Below are positions 14,561 to 22,464 of a stretch of DNA of 22,543 nt, piece by piece (positions within the stretch are counted from its first letter, which is position 1; each line of letters begins with the position of its first letter). The position numbers and the translations under genes were made by a program. The notes below the pieces were generated by a model. That model did not search any database. It was not told the origin of the DNA and saw nothing but the letters and a program-made list of their open reading frames with translations. This DNA comes from JASLPR01 sp964496475 (lineage in GTDB: Bacteria; Chloroflexota; UBA11872; VXNJ01). The stretch spans positions 1 to 22,543 of the forward strand of contig CAZBZS010000036.1 in the NCBI GenBank assembly GCA_964496475.1, in the 5' to 3' direction.

Positions 14561-15481
14561 ATGGGAACGGAGACGCCGGCGATACGCACGGAGTGCCTGA
14601 CCAAGTTCTACGGGGAGGTGCCGGGGATCGTTGATGTTGATCTGGAGGTGCGAGCCGGGGAGATATTTGGATTCCTGGGGCCGAACGGCGCCGGCAAATC
14701 TACGACGATCCGAATTCTACTGGATCTGATTCGGCCAACCTCGGGGCGGGCGGAAGTGATGGGGCTGGATGCGCAGGTGGACACGGTGGCGGTGAGGGGG
14801 GCGGTTGGCTATCTCCCCGGGGAAGCGAGCTTTTACAACGAGCTGAGAGGAAACACTTTTCTGGACCTGGTGGCCCGCGTGGGGAATCGTGAATCGTCGC
14901 GTCGGGACGAGTTGCTGGATCGGCTGGACTTGGACGCTTCGCGAAAAATCGCGCGCTATTCCCGCGGCATGAAACAGAAGCTGGCGGTGGTGGCGGCGCT
15001 ACAGCACGATCCGGAGCTGCTGATTCTGGACGAGCCCACGTCAGGGCTCGATCCGTTGGTGCAACAGGAGTTCTACGCGATACTGCGGGAATTTAGCGAA
15101 CGGGGAAGGACAGTCTTTTTCTCGTCACATGTGCTGAGTGAGGTGGAGCGGCTCTGCGACCAGGTGGCGGTGATTAGAGAAGGGCGGATCGTGACGGTGG
15201 ACGAGATCGCCGCGCTGCGGGAGAAGATGATTCGGAGGCTGGTGGTCACGTTCCGGGAGCCGGTGGCGGCGGGTCGGCTGGAAGTTCCGGGAGTCACCGT
15301 CGTTTCGATGGAGGGAGAGCGGGTGGCGATGGAGGTGACAGGGGGTCTGGACGGGCTGATCAAGCGATTAGCTCAGTTCGAGATCGTTGATATGGAATTT
15401 GAGCGGCCGAGTTTGGAACAGACGTTCCTGCAGATGTATGCGGGCGAGGAAGGTGAGGATGTCAATGACGGCGACGCTTAG
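14561..15481 (+). CDS. ABC-2 type exporter 2, ATP-binding protein
   Basis: The cytoplasmic ATPase of a second ABC-2 system, about 306 aa from ATG 14561. Walker A is GPNGAGKST. VGYLPGEASFYNEL occupies the Q-loop region. The signature is the variant YSRGMKQKL in place of LSGGQ, Walker B is LLILDEPTSGLD, and the H-loop is SSHVLSEVERLCD. The variant signature and VGYLPGE are usual in the BcrA/YbhF-like branch, so they do not mean inactivity. Starts at GTG 14549, ATG 14552 and ATG 14561 are all in frame. The last has an AAGGTG sequence nine nt upstream and is preferred; the first two overlap or touch the stop of the nucleoside hydrolase gene. The permease start overlaps this gene's end. Substrate unknown; the neighbour does not reveal it. 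Confidence 0.93.
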   Translation: MGTETPAIRTECLTKFYGEVPGIVDVDLEVRAGEIFGFLGPNGAGKSTTIRILLDLIRPTSGRAEVMGLDAQVDTVAVRGAVGYLPGEASFYNELRGNTFLDLVARVGNRESSRRDELLDRLDLDASRKIARYSRGMKQKLAVVAALQHDPELLILDEPTSGLDPLVQQEFYAILREFSERGRTVFFSSHVLSEVERLCDQVAVIREGRIVTVDEIAALREKMIRRLVVTFREPVAAGRLEVPGVTVVSMEGERVAMEVTGGLDGLIKRLAQFEIVDMEFERPSLEQTFLQMYAGEEGEDVNDGDA

Positions 15482-16283
15482 CCTGGTCGGGGCGACCTTG
15501 CGGGGACGGCGGTCGGTGATGTTCTGGTTCGGCCTGGGCGGAGCGGCGCTGGCGCTGCTTATCGTGGCTTTATACGATACGGTCAGCCAGGGTTTCGATA
15601 TGCAACAGTACGTGGACGCGATGCCTGAGGAGCTGCTGGCGGCCTTCGGAACGCCGGCGGAGGGGCTGACCGGAGATATCTTCCCATTTGATATCTACAT
15701 GTCGTCGCAGTTCTTCTTATGGTTTGCGATGGCGGTGGCGGTGTGGGGGCTGATCGCCGGATGCGGGCTGATCGCGGGAGAGGTGGAGAACGGGACGATC
15801 GACATGATGCTGGCTCAGCCGGTGCGACGGGAGCGTTACATCCTGGCGCGGTTCGCGGGAGTGCTGGCGGTTCTGCTGGTGATCGGGCTGGCCTGCTGGG
15901 CTGGATTACTGGTCGGGCTGGCCCTGACAGAGATGGAGACGAGTATCGCCGGTCTGCTTTACGCCTGTCTGCAAATGGCGCTGTTGGGGCTGGCGGTGGC
16001 GGGAGTGGGATTGGTGCTGTCGGTCTGGACACTGGGGACGCGCAGATCGCAGATGGTGATGGTGGGTTTGCTGCTTGCCCATTATGTGATGGATCTGGTT
16101 TCGAAGATATCCGCGGACTTGGAGTGGCTGGGGCCGCTCAGTCTGTTCCACTACTTTGACTCGGCGACCATCTTGCGAACTGGGACTGTGGATGGAATAG
16201 CAATTGTGGTGCTTATGGGTGTGGCAGTGATAGGTGTGGTTACCGCCACGATGCTGTTCGCCCGTCGGGACATGGCGCGGTAG
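15465..16283 (+). CDS. ABC-2 type exporter 2, permease
   Basis: The membrane subunit for the preceding ATPase, about 272 aa with roughly six helices, of the ABC2_membrane_2 (NosY/YbhR-like) type. After a first helix (FWFGLGGAALALLIVALYD) comes an external loop, then FFLWFAMAVAVWGLIAGCGLIAGEVENGTIDMMLAQPVRRERYILARF in pieces, the family's hallmark loop with E-GTID-LAQPV-R. Three further helix groups run to the end. ATG 15465 has AGGTGAGG six nt upstream; ATG 15459, two codons earlier, has GAGGAAGG and is equally possible. Either lies inside the ATPase gene, so translation is coupled. It ends 11 bp before the convergent Crp/Fnr remnant. Confidence 0.87.
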   Translation: MTATLSLVGATLRGRRSVMFWFGLGGAALALLIVALYDTVSQGFDMQQYVDAMPEELLAAFGTPAEGLTGDIFPFDIYMSSQFFLWFAMAVAVWGLIAGCGLIAGEVENGTIDMMLAQPVRRERYILARFAGVLAVLLVIGLACWAGLLVGLALTEMETSIAGLLYACLQMALLGLAVAGVGLVLSVWTLGTRRSQMVMVGLLLAHYVMDLVSKISADLEWLGPLSLFHYFDSATILRTGTVDGIAIVVLMGVAVIGVVTATMLFARRDMAR

Positions 16284-16294
16284 GGGCCGGGGTT

Positions 16295-16833
16295 CTATTC
16301 GGCGAGGTCGTGTAGTCCGTCGAGGTCGCTGAAGAGAATTTGACGGCGGACACGCTTGATGACTCCGGCGGACTCCATCTCAGACAGCTCTTTATTCACG
16401 GTGACGCGGCTTGTTCCCACCATCTCGGCGATCTCGGATTGGGTGAGGCGAACGTCGAGGAGACGGCGGGCGATGCGGACGGTGGCGGAGTGGAATGCTT
16501 GGCGGCGATGGCGGCGATGGCGGCGGCGGAACGGGTCTCGCCGTCCAGAAGGGATATTTTGCCGAAGAAATCGCCGGTGCGCAGGACGATGAGGATGAGC
16601 TCGTGGCCATCCTCGGAGACCCGGGAAATGCGTACGCTGCCGTCTTTGATGACGTAGAGCGCATCGCCGCAGTCGCCCCGGTTGAAGATGACGTCGCCGC
16701 ATTTGTGGGTTTCGTCGCCCATTATCGCGGACAGGCCGGCGCGCCGGGCGGGCTCCAAGCCCTCGAACAGGGATAACTGGCCCAGCTCATCCTGACCCGA
16801 GGCCGATTTTCCGATGTTTATCCGCATTGGCAT
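16295..16833 (-). pseudogene. Crp/Fnr-family regulator, internally deleted and frameshifted
   Basis: The first ~105 residues (from ATG 16833 or 16827) are a cyclic-nucleotide-binding-like domain: LSLFEGLEPARRAGL, CGDVIFNRGDCGDALYVIKDGSVRISRV, LRTGDFFGKISLLDGETRSA. The C-terminal part, in another frame, is a Crp-type winged helix: RLTQSEIAEMVGTSRVTVNKELSEMESAGVI, ending at TAG 16297-16295. The locus is 539 nt, against the 220-230 codons usual for the family. About 45-50 residues, covering the end of the sensor domain and the dimerisation helix, are absent, and the frame changes near 16500-16530. That is a run of GGCGGCGAT/GGCGGCGG repeats, so deletion or assembly collapse between repeats is likely. 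Lys also replaces the usual Glu in the FGE motif. If real, it is not functional as a normal dimeric regulator. Confidence 0.8.
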
Positions 16834-16836
16834 GTG

Positions 16837-16864
16837 GATATATCCCGAGAGAAGTCCAAATCAA
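16837..16864 (-). promoter_or_regulatory. Candidate promoter of the Crp/Fnr gene with GGATATATCC palindrome
   Basis: On the minus strand TTGATT (16864-16859) is followed 16 nt later by TATATC (16842-16837). The -10 lies inside the perfect 10-bp palindrome GGATATATCC (16836-16845). Neither ATG (16833, 16827) has a Shine-Dalgarno, so a leaderless or near-leaderless mRNA is suggested. Confidence 0.33.
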
Positions 16865-17042
16865 GGGAAGGACGGGTAGCCATGGTTGCGCGCGGAAAAC
16901 CCCCGACCTTCGATGGGCGCGTCTCATTGTTGCTTGCCGGAGGCCGGCTGGTTGGTGTTCGGGGTCACTGGCCGGCTCTGAACCGGCTTGGATTGGGCTC
17001 AGCGCGACACTATCGGATCGGGGTGGGAATGCGAGGAGGAGG

Positions 17043-18173
17043 CTATCGCACCATGTGCATGGGCATGATGACGTGGGCGTAGGTCTGATCGTCGCGGGGT
17101 CGCAGGAGTCCGGGGCTGGTGGCGCCGGACAGGAGGATTTCGAGTTCCTCGGCGTCCAAGATGTTCAGGCAGTCGCCGAGAAAACGGGCGTTGAAGGCGA
17201 TGAAGGTGTCGTCGCCCTCGACGGTGGCGTCGACCTGACCGGTGTTTTCGCCAAGATCGGCCGACCGGGAAGAGACGACGATCTTGCTGGGGCCGGCGTC
17301 TTCGTCGCCGGTCTGGACTCGAATGACATTGGAGCCGCCACGGGCGAAGATGGCGGCGATGCGAGAGGCTTTGGCCATGGCGTCGGCGCGGACGACAATG
17401 CGAGTCTGGTGATCGGCGGGCAAAAGCTGCTCGTAGTTGGGAAACTGGCCTTCGACTAGCAGGGAGACGACTTCGGTGCTGTCAATGCGGAAGGCGACGT
17501 GGGTTTTCTGGGGACTTATGACCAGCTCGACCTCTTCGGCGGTGTCAGCGAGGATGCGGGAGAGCTCGATCATGCTGCTGCGGGGGACGATGATCTGGAC
17601 TTCGCTTTCGACGCCGGTGTCAGCCTCGAGGCGTTTAACGGCCAGACGATAGCCATCGGCGGCGGCGAAGATGACTTCGTCAGCTTTGATGGTCATACAG
17701 ACGCCGGAGAGCACCGGGCGGCTGTCGTCGGTGGCGCAGGCGACGACTGTCAGGTCGATCATGTTCTTGAGAAAGCCGGGATCAATGCGGAGGATGGTGC
17801 CGTCGTTGGATATGGGAATGGAGGGGAAGTCTTCGGCTGTGATGCCCTTCAGGGTGGAGTAGAAGCTGCCGCAGGAGATGCCGAGTTCGAGGGTGTCGTT
17901 ATCGAGGGTCAGTTCCACGGGCTCGGCGGCGAGCTGGGAGACGAGCTCGGTGAGATGGCGGGCGGGGACGGTGACGGCGCCTTCGGCTTCGGTCTTGCAG
18001 CCGATGAGGACGGTGGTGGAGATTTCCATGTTGGTGGCGGAGAGCTTGAGCATAGAGTTTTCGGTGGCGATCAGGACGTTCGCGAGCACTGGTAAGCTGC
18101 TGCGGGTCGCTACGGCGCGGTTAACGACCGATAGCGCTTTGCTGAGGTTTTCCTGAACGCAAATGACCTTCAC
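17043..18173 (-). CDS. dnaN: DNA polymerase III beta subunit (sliding clamp)
   Basis: The ring-shaped clamp that tethers DNA polymerase III to DNA. The 376-aa length and sequence fit the three-domain clamp throughout: MKVICVQENLSKALSVVNRAVATRSSLPVLANVLI at the N-terminus (in pieces), LKLSATNMEI, VPARHLTELVSQL, CGSFYSTLKGITAEDFPSIP, SGVCMTIKADEVIFAAADGYRLAVK, VEGQFPNYEQLLP, FIAFNARFLGDCLNIL, and the C-terminal HVIMPMHM. The start is GTG 18173, with AGGAG about eight to ten nt upstream; the frame stays open further upstream but without conserved sequence. No dnaA, recF or gyrB is adjacent, so this is an isolated copy. Its coding strand is the C-rich strand of the window. A regulator gene on the same strand follows 209 bp downstream. 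Confidence 0.97.
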   Translation of the reverse strand: MKVICVQENLSKALSVVNRAVATRSSLPVLANVLIATENSMLKLSATNMEISTTVLIGCKTEAEGAVTVPARHLTELVSQLAAEPVELTLDNDTLELGISCGSFYSTLKGITAEDFPSIPISNDGTILRIDPGFLKNMIDLTVVACATDDSRPVLSGVCMTIKADEVIFAAADGYRLAVKRLEADTGVESEVQIIVPRSSMIELSRILADTAEEVELVISPQKTHVAFRIDSTEVVSLLVEGQFPNYEQLLPADHQTRIVVRADAMAKASRIAAIFARGGSNVIRVQTGDEDAGPSKIVVSSRSADLGENTGQVDATVEGDDTFIAFNARFLGDCLNILDAEELEILLSGATSPGLLRPRDDQTYAHVIMPMHMVR

Positions 18174-18230
18174 CGATGACTCTCCTGCTGATTCGCGCCG
18201 CTCTGAACTGCCATGGAGCTTCGTTGTCAA

Positions 18231-18293
18231 CAGTATGCCCAATTTGCGGCCAGTATGCGACAGGCGGGCGGGGCCCACCACATACTGTGGTGG
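18231..18293. promoter_or_regulatory. Repeat-rich intergenic control region between dnaN and the YfhO-like gene
   Basis: CAGTATGC occurs twice (18231-18238 and 18251-18258), exactly 20 bp apart. Its core CAGTAT recurs inverted at 18282-18287, inside a perfect inverted repeat: CCACCACA (18275-18282), TAC, TGTGGTGG (18286-18293). A perfect -35 hexamer TTGACA on the minus strand (18230-18225) faces dnaN, but no good -10 follows at 17 nt. The arrangement suggests protein-binding sites; none matches a family I can name. Confidence 0.4.
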
Positions 18294-18328
18294 TGGCAAA
18301 TTCGCAGAGTTGGTCGGCATAGCCACCA

Positions 18329-21235
18329 ATGGCAGTCGGATCCCGGGTGCTGAGGGTGGCTGACCGCCGCATCGGTTGGTGGCCGGGGATCACGTTGTTG
18401 GTGGTGACGCTGGCGGTAGCGGGTGTCTATTACCGGCAGATTTTTGAAGGATTGGTGCCGGCCGGCTACGACGTGCAGACGTATTTCTTTCCTCTGCGGT
18501 CGTTCACGCGGGAAGCGCTGCTGGACGGGCGGATTCCGCTGTGGACGCCGGAGGTTTTCATGGGAGCGCCGGTGCTGGCGAATCCGCAGGCGGCGGTGTT
18601 TTACCCGCTGAACCTGTTGCTGTTTCCACTGGCCCCGGCTACGGGACTGGCGGCGACGGTGGTGCTGCATGTGTGGATCGGTGGGGTCGGGATGGCGCTA
18701 TTCGTCCGGCGGGTACTGCGCCTGAGATTCACGGCCGCGGCGGTGGCGGCGCTGGCGTTTGCGCTCGGCGGGGTGATGAGTGCGCAGACGGGCCACCCGA
18801 ATCAGCTGGCGGCGATCGCCTGGATACCGTTCTTACTCTGGGCGGTGGATCGGACGGTGGGACGGGCTGGTGATGCGGGAGCCCGGCGGATCAGCCGATT
18901 GGGGCCGGCACTAGGGCTGGTGGCGGTGGTGGCTTTACAGGTGACGGCGGGGCATCCGCAGCAGGTCTATTTCGCACTTCTGATCGGGGCGGGCTACGCG
19001 ATATTCAGGCTGGCGGGGTTGTGCCGGGCCGGGAGCTGGCGGTCTGCTGGATTGGGGGTGGGTTGGTTAGCGGCGGGAGTGGTGCTGGGAATGGCGATTA
19101 GCGCAGTGCAACTGCTGCCGTCCCTGTTCCTGTCGGCTCAGTCGACGCGGGCGGGCGGGCTACCCCTGTACGAGGCGGGTTCGTTCTCGCTACGGCCGAG
19201 TGATTTGGGCCTGGCGCTGCTGCCGGCGTTCACGGACGGGCCACGCAGCCAGGAGTTCCTTGCGTTCGTGGGCTTCAGCGGGCTGTGGCTGGCGGGAGTG
19301 GGATTGACGGGCAGACGGAATCGAGGGCTGGCGTTGGCGCTGTTGGGGGCGGGGCTGCTGGCGTTGCTGCTGGCGGCAGGACCGGAGCTGCCATTTTTCC
19401 GGCTGGCACACAGCTGGATGCCGGGGTTCGATCTGTTTCGAGTCCCGGCGCGCTGGTTGGTGGTGGTGAATCTGGCGCTGGCGCTGTTGGCGGGTTTGGG
19501 GGTCGAAAAACTGGCCGCAGGTGGTGGGGATGGCGGGAGCCGGTTGCCGGTGATTGGGTTTGCGGTTGGCCTGGCGGTGATGCTGGCGGCGGGATTCACG
19601 TCGATTATTGGCGGCGAGTTGCCGGGGAGAATCCTGACTGCCTGGCTGGTCGCCGGGCTGGCGACGGGCGCGCTGGTGGTGGCGATTGCGCTCCGGCCCG
19701 GGAGCTTGCTCTGGCTGCTGGTGCCGCTGGTGACGGTGGAATTATTCTTCGCGGTGAGGACGTTGGAACTGGCTAGGCCGGTCCCGGTTGAGGCTTATTC
19801 AGGGCTGGGTCCGGTGTTGGAGATGGTGGTGGCGCGATCGGCGGGCCCGCGGGCGCTGGGACTGGCCGATCCGTCGTACGAAGTTAATGATGCCGATCGG
19901 GCGGCATACGCCAGCGAATACCTGGAGCGGATTGGGGAGGAGTCGTTCCGGCAGTTCCTGGTTGCGGTGAAATATCGGGACACCCTGAGCCCGAATCTGG
20001 CGAATGCCTACGGCCGGCCCAGCCCGGATGGTTATGACGGCGGAGTGTTGCCGCTGCGGGACTATGTGCGCTTCAAGAGGGCGTTTCTGGCCGGGGCGGA
20101 GACCGAGCCGGACGCGTTGATGCGGAATCAGTTTGAAGGCATTCCGGAGACGTGGATTCTCGATCTCATGGGCGCCGGCTATCTGCTCACCGATCGCAAG
20201 GACGACTTGGAAATCAATGGAGTATTTGTGGATATGGAAGAGGAGATTCAGCTGGGAGGTCCGGGCGAGTGGGAGGTTCGGCTGGCGGATTCGGTCGCGA
20301 TGGAGACCTTGGTGGTGGTGGGACGGTCGGAGGGAGATGATGGGTCACGGTTGGAACTGCTGTCGGACGGCGAGGTGGTGGCGTCGGTGACGCTGCCGGC
20401 GAACGGGGAGATTCAAATAGTGGAGGAGATGTCGCTCGGAGTTGTCGATGGATTGAGGATCGTGGTTGCGGACGGTGGGAAGGTGGCGATCGGCGGAGTG
20501 ACGCTGACGGACCCGGAGGGTGGGCAATACCCGGTGGTGCTGTCGGATGAGCCGGAGATGGACTTGATCTGGTGGACGGACGTGAAGGTCTATCGTCTGC
20601 GTGACCCGGCCCCGCGGGCGGCGCTGGTGAGCGAATTTGGGCTGGCGGCGGGACCGGAGGTGGCGGTGGCGATGATGCAGGCGGGTGGCGGACTGGATTC
20701 CCGGAGGGCGGTTGTGCTGGAGAGACCCGATGGCCTGGAGCAACCGTCGATTCCGGTGCTGGGAGGGATCGCGGACTGGCTGCGGGGGTTAGCGGTGCTT
20801 CCGCCGAACGGGCGTTTCGGCGTGGCTGATGGGGCGATTCGGGCGGAGCTTGAGGCGGTCTCCGTTTCGCTTGACGGGGGAAATGGTTGGCGCGCGATGA
20901 ATCCGGTGGACGGGTTGGTGGAAATCGTGGACTACGAGCCGGAACGGGTGGTCATCAAAGTCTCGTCATCCGGGCCGGCGCTGCTGTTGCTTAAGGACGC
21001 GATCTACCCGGGCTGGACGGTGGACATTGATGGGATGGAGGCGCCGTTGCTGCGAGCCAACGTACTGCATCGAGCGGTGCTGGCGCCAGCCGGTGAGCAT
21101 GTGCTGGAATTCGCGTACGAGCCGCCGGAGGTCGCTGCGGGCAGCGTGATCTCGCTGTTGGCGATGGTCGTATTCGTGGTGCCGCTGGGAGCAATTGCGG
21201 TTGGACGCTGGAAGAGGCGGGAGGCGGGTCGGTGA
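18329..21235 (+). CDS. YfhO-like multi-pass membrane protein
   Basis: A 968-aa membrane protein of the YfhO/GT-C-like type; relatives take part in glycosylation of cell-envelope polymers. The first helix is followed by AGYDVQTYFFPLRSF and RIPLWTPEVFMGAPVLANPQAAVFYPLNL (in pieces), the conserved first outside loop with its Asp. About twelve to fourteen helices follow to roughly residue 480. A soluble external region of about 430 residues then contains two beta-rich segments. The end has the YfhO hallmark YPGWTVDIDGMEAPLLRANVLHRAV (in pieces), PAGEHVLEFAYEPP, and a final helix. ATG 18329 has no Shine-Dalgarno; an in-frame TAG at 18320 excludes an earlier start, and the protein may be made from a leaderless message. 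It overlaps the next glycosyltransferase by 4 bp, which supports an envelope-glycan role. Confidence 0.82.
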   Translation: MAVGSRVLRVADRRIGWWPGITLLVVTLAVAGVYYRQIFEGLVPAGYDVQTYFFPLRSFTREALLDGRIPLWTPEVFMGAPVLANPQAAVFYPLNLLLFPLAPATGLAATVVLHVWIGGVGMALFVRRVLRLRFTAAAVAALAFALGGVMSAQTGHPNQLAAIAWIPFLLWAVDRTVGRAGDAGARRISRLGPALGLVAVVALQVTAGHPQQVYFALLIGAGYAIFRLAGLCRAGSWRSAGLGVGWLAAGVVLGMAISAVQLLPSLFLSAQSTRAGGLPLYEAGSFSLRPSDLGLALLPAFTDGPRSQEFLAFVGFSGLWLAGVGLTGRRNRGLALALLGAGLLALLLAAGPELPFFRLAHSWMPGFDLFRVPARWLVVVNLALALLAGLGVEKLAAGGGDGGSRLPVIGFAVGLAVMLAAGFTSIIGGELPGRILTAWLVAGLATGALVVAIALRPGSLLWLLVPLVTVELFFAVRTLELARPVPVEAYSGLGPVLEMVVARSAGPRALGLADPSYEVNDADRAAYASEYLERIGEESFRQFLVAVKYRDTLSPNLANAYGRPSPDGYDGGVLPLRDYVRFKRAFLAGAETEPDALMRNQFEGIPETWILDLMGAGYLLTDRKDDLEINGVFVDMEEEIQLGGPGEWEVRLADSVAMETLVVVGRSEGDDGSRLELLSDGEVVASVTLPANGEIQIVEEMSLGVVDGLRIVVADGGKVAIGGVTLTDPEGGQYPVVLSDEPEMDLIWWTDVKVYRLRDPAPRAALVSEFGLAAGPEVAVAMMQAGGGLDSRRAVVLERPDGLEQPSIPVLGGIADWLRGLAVLPPNGRFGVADGAIRAELEAVSVSLDGGNGWRAMNPVDGLVEIVDYEPERVVIKVSSSGPALLLLKDAIYPGWTVDIDGMEAPLLRANVLHRAVLAPAGEHVLEFAYEPPEVAAGSVISLLAMVVFVVPLGAIAVGRWKRREAGR

Positions 21236-22452
21236 GAATCGCGATGTTCGCGCCGTTCGCCCTGTGGCCGAAGGGGACCACGGTGGCGCGGGTGTTACCG
21301 ATGGCGCGGGCGCTGGCGGCGGCCGGACACGAGTGTCTGGTGGTGGTGCCGCCCTACGATAATCCGGCGGAGGCCCGGGAACCTGAGCGGGCCGGGGGGC
21401 TGACGGTGGAGTGGCTGCGGGCGTCGGCGGTGGGGTTACCGGTGCTGGGGGCCGGGATAGCCCAGGCGATACTGACGTTGAGCGGTTTTCGGCGTATGAA
21501 AGAGTTTGATCCGGATGTGTTCCACGTATTCAAGCCGAAGGCGGTGTCCGGGGCGGTGCAGGCGTTGTTATGGCGATTCGGCGGACCGGCGGCGGTGGTG
21601 CTGGATTGCGATGACTGGGAGGGCCGGGCGGGGTGGTCGCGGCTAGAGTCATACCCGGTTCCGTTGAAGATGGCGTTCGATTTGCAGGAACGGGCGTTGC
21701 TGAGTCGGAATGACGCGGCCACGGTGGCGAGTCACGAGCTGGAGGATCGCATGCGCGGACTGGATCCAGAGAGGCCGGTGGAACGGATACCTAATTTTCA
21801 CGATCCAGGTCGCCACGCTGGCTGGCAGAACCCGGAACGCCGGGCGGAAGGGCGACGGCTGATAGGGCTGGATCCTGATGTGCCGGTGGGGCTGGTCTAT
21901 TCGCGGTTTTTTGATTACCCGGTAGAGGATTACGGGGAGTTGATAGGGCGTTTCTTGCGACTTGCGCCGGCGGCGCAGGTGGTGGTGGGAGGCGCCGGCA
22001 AATACGGTCAACAGGAGCGGCTGCGGCAAATGCTGGAGGAGGTGGGAGTGGGTGACCGGGTGACGTGGATGGGATGGCTGGATGCGGAGGAAATTGGGGC
22101 AACGCTGGCGGCGGCGGACGTGGCGCTGATGCCTGCGCTGGACACGGTGGCGGCGCGATCTAAGTGCTCGGCGCGGCTGGTGGATTTGCTGGTGGCGGGG
22201 ACGCCGGTGGCGGCTCACGATGTGGGCGAGTCCCGCGTCTTCGTGGAGGACGGGCGGAACGGCAGGCTGGTGGAGCCGGACTCAGCCGAGGACTTGGCGA
22301 TGGCGGCGGTGGAATTGCTGGACGAGGGCGCACGGTGGCGGGCGCGAAATTGTCGGGAGGAGAGATTGGCCGGAGATCTTTCGCCCGAGCGGGCGGCGGC
22401 GGGCTTGATGGAACTTTACGAAGCGGCGATACAGCGGCGGGGGCAGCGTTAG
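21232..22452 (+). CDS. Glycosyltransferase, GT4-like (GT-B fold)
   Basis: A 406-aa glycosyltransferase that would transfer a sugar from a nucleotide-sugar donor to a lipid or glycan acceptor at the inner face of the membrane. The N-terminal acceptor domain begins MRIAMFAPFALWPKGTTVAR and has DVFHVFKPK and VVLDCDDWEG. The C-terminal donor domain shows VVVGGAGKYGQQERL, VTWMGWLDAEEIGATLAAADVALMP (in pieces) and the GT4-type stretch CSARLVDLLVAGTPVAAHDVGESRVFVEDGRNGRLVEP (in pieces). The usual Glu of the EX7E motif is not obvious at its expected place (KCSARLVDLLVAG), which has Asp instead. GTG 21232 overlaps the upstream stop (GTGA), with GGGAGG eight nt before it, so translation is coupled. Donor and acceptor cannot be read from sequence. 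Confidence 0.88.
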   Translation: MRIAMFAPFALWPKGTTVARVLPMARALAAAGHECLVVVPPYDNPAEAREPERAGGLTVEWLRASAVGLPVLGAGIAQAILTLSGFRRMKEFDPDVFHVFKPKAVSGAVQALLWRFGGPAAVVLDCDDWEGRAGWSRLESYPVPLKMAFDLQERALLSRNDAATVASHELEDRMRGLDPERPVERIPNFHDPGRHAGWQNPERRAEGRRLIGLDPDVPVGLVYSRFFDYPVEDYGELIGRFLRLAPAAQVVVGGAGKYGQQERLRQMLEEVGVGDRVTWMGWLDAEEIGATLAAADVALMPALDTVAARSKCSARLVDLLVAGTPVAAHDVGESRVFVEDGRNGRLVEPDSAEDLAMAAVELLDEGARWRARNCREERLAGDLSPERAAAGLMELYEAAIQRRGQR

Positions 22453-22464
22453 CGGAGAGCAGCT

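Noticed and set aside
14981..15000. Degenerate ABC signature (YSRGM) in exporter 2 as a sign of inactivation
   Set aside because: This variant is normal in the BcrA/YbhF-like branch, and the Walker A, Walker B and H-loop are intact.
16936..16987. Two GCCGG/CCGGC stem-loops (16936-16948, 16971-16987) as a dnaN terminator
   Set aside because: Stems are only five pairs, no U-run follows on the minus strand, and such pairs are common at this GC content.
18224..18232. TTGTCAACA, a DnaA-box-like 9-mer upstream of dnaN
   Set aside because: It is a single copy that differs from the consensus, with no cluster, no AT-rich unwinding region and no skew switch; it does not support an origin.
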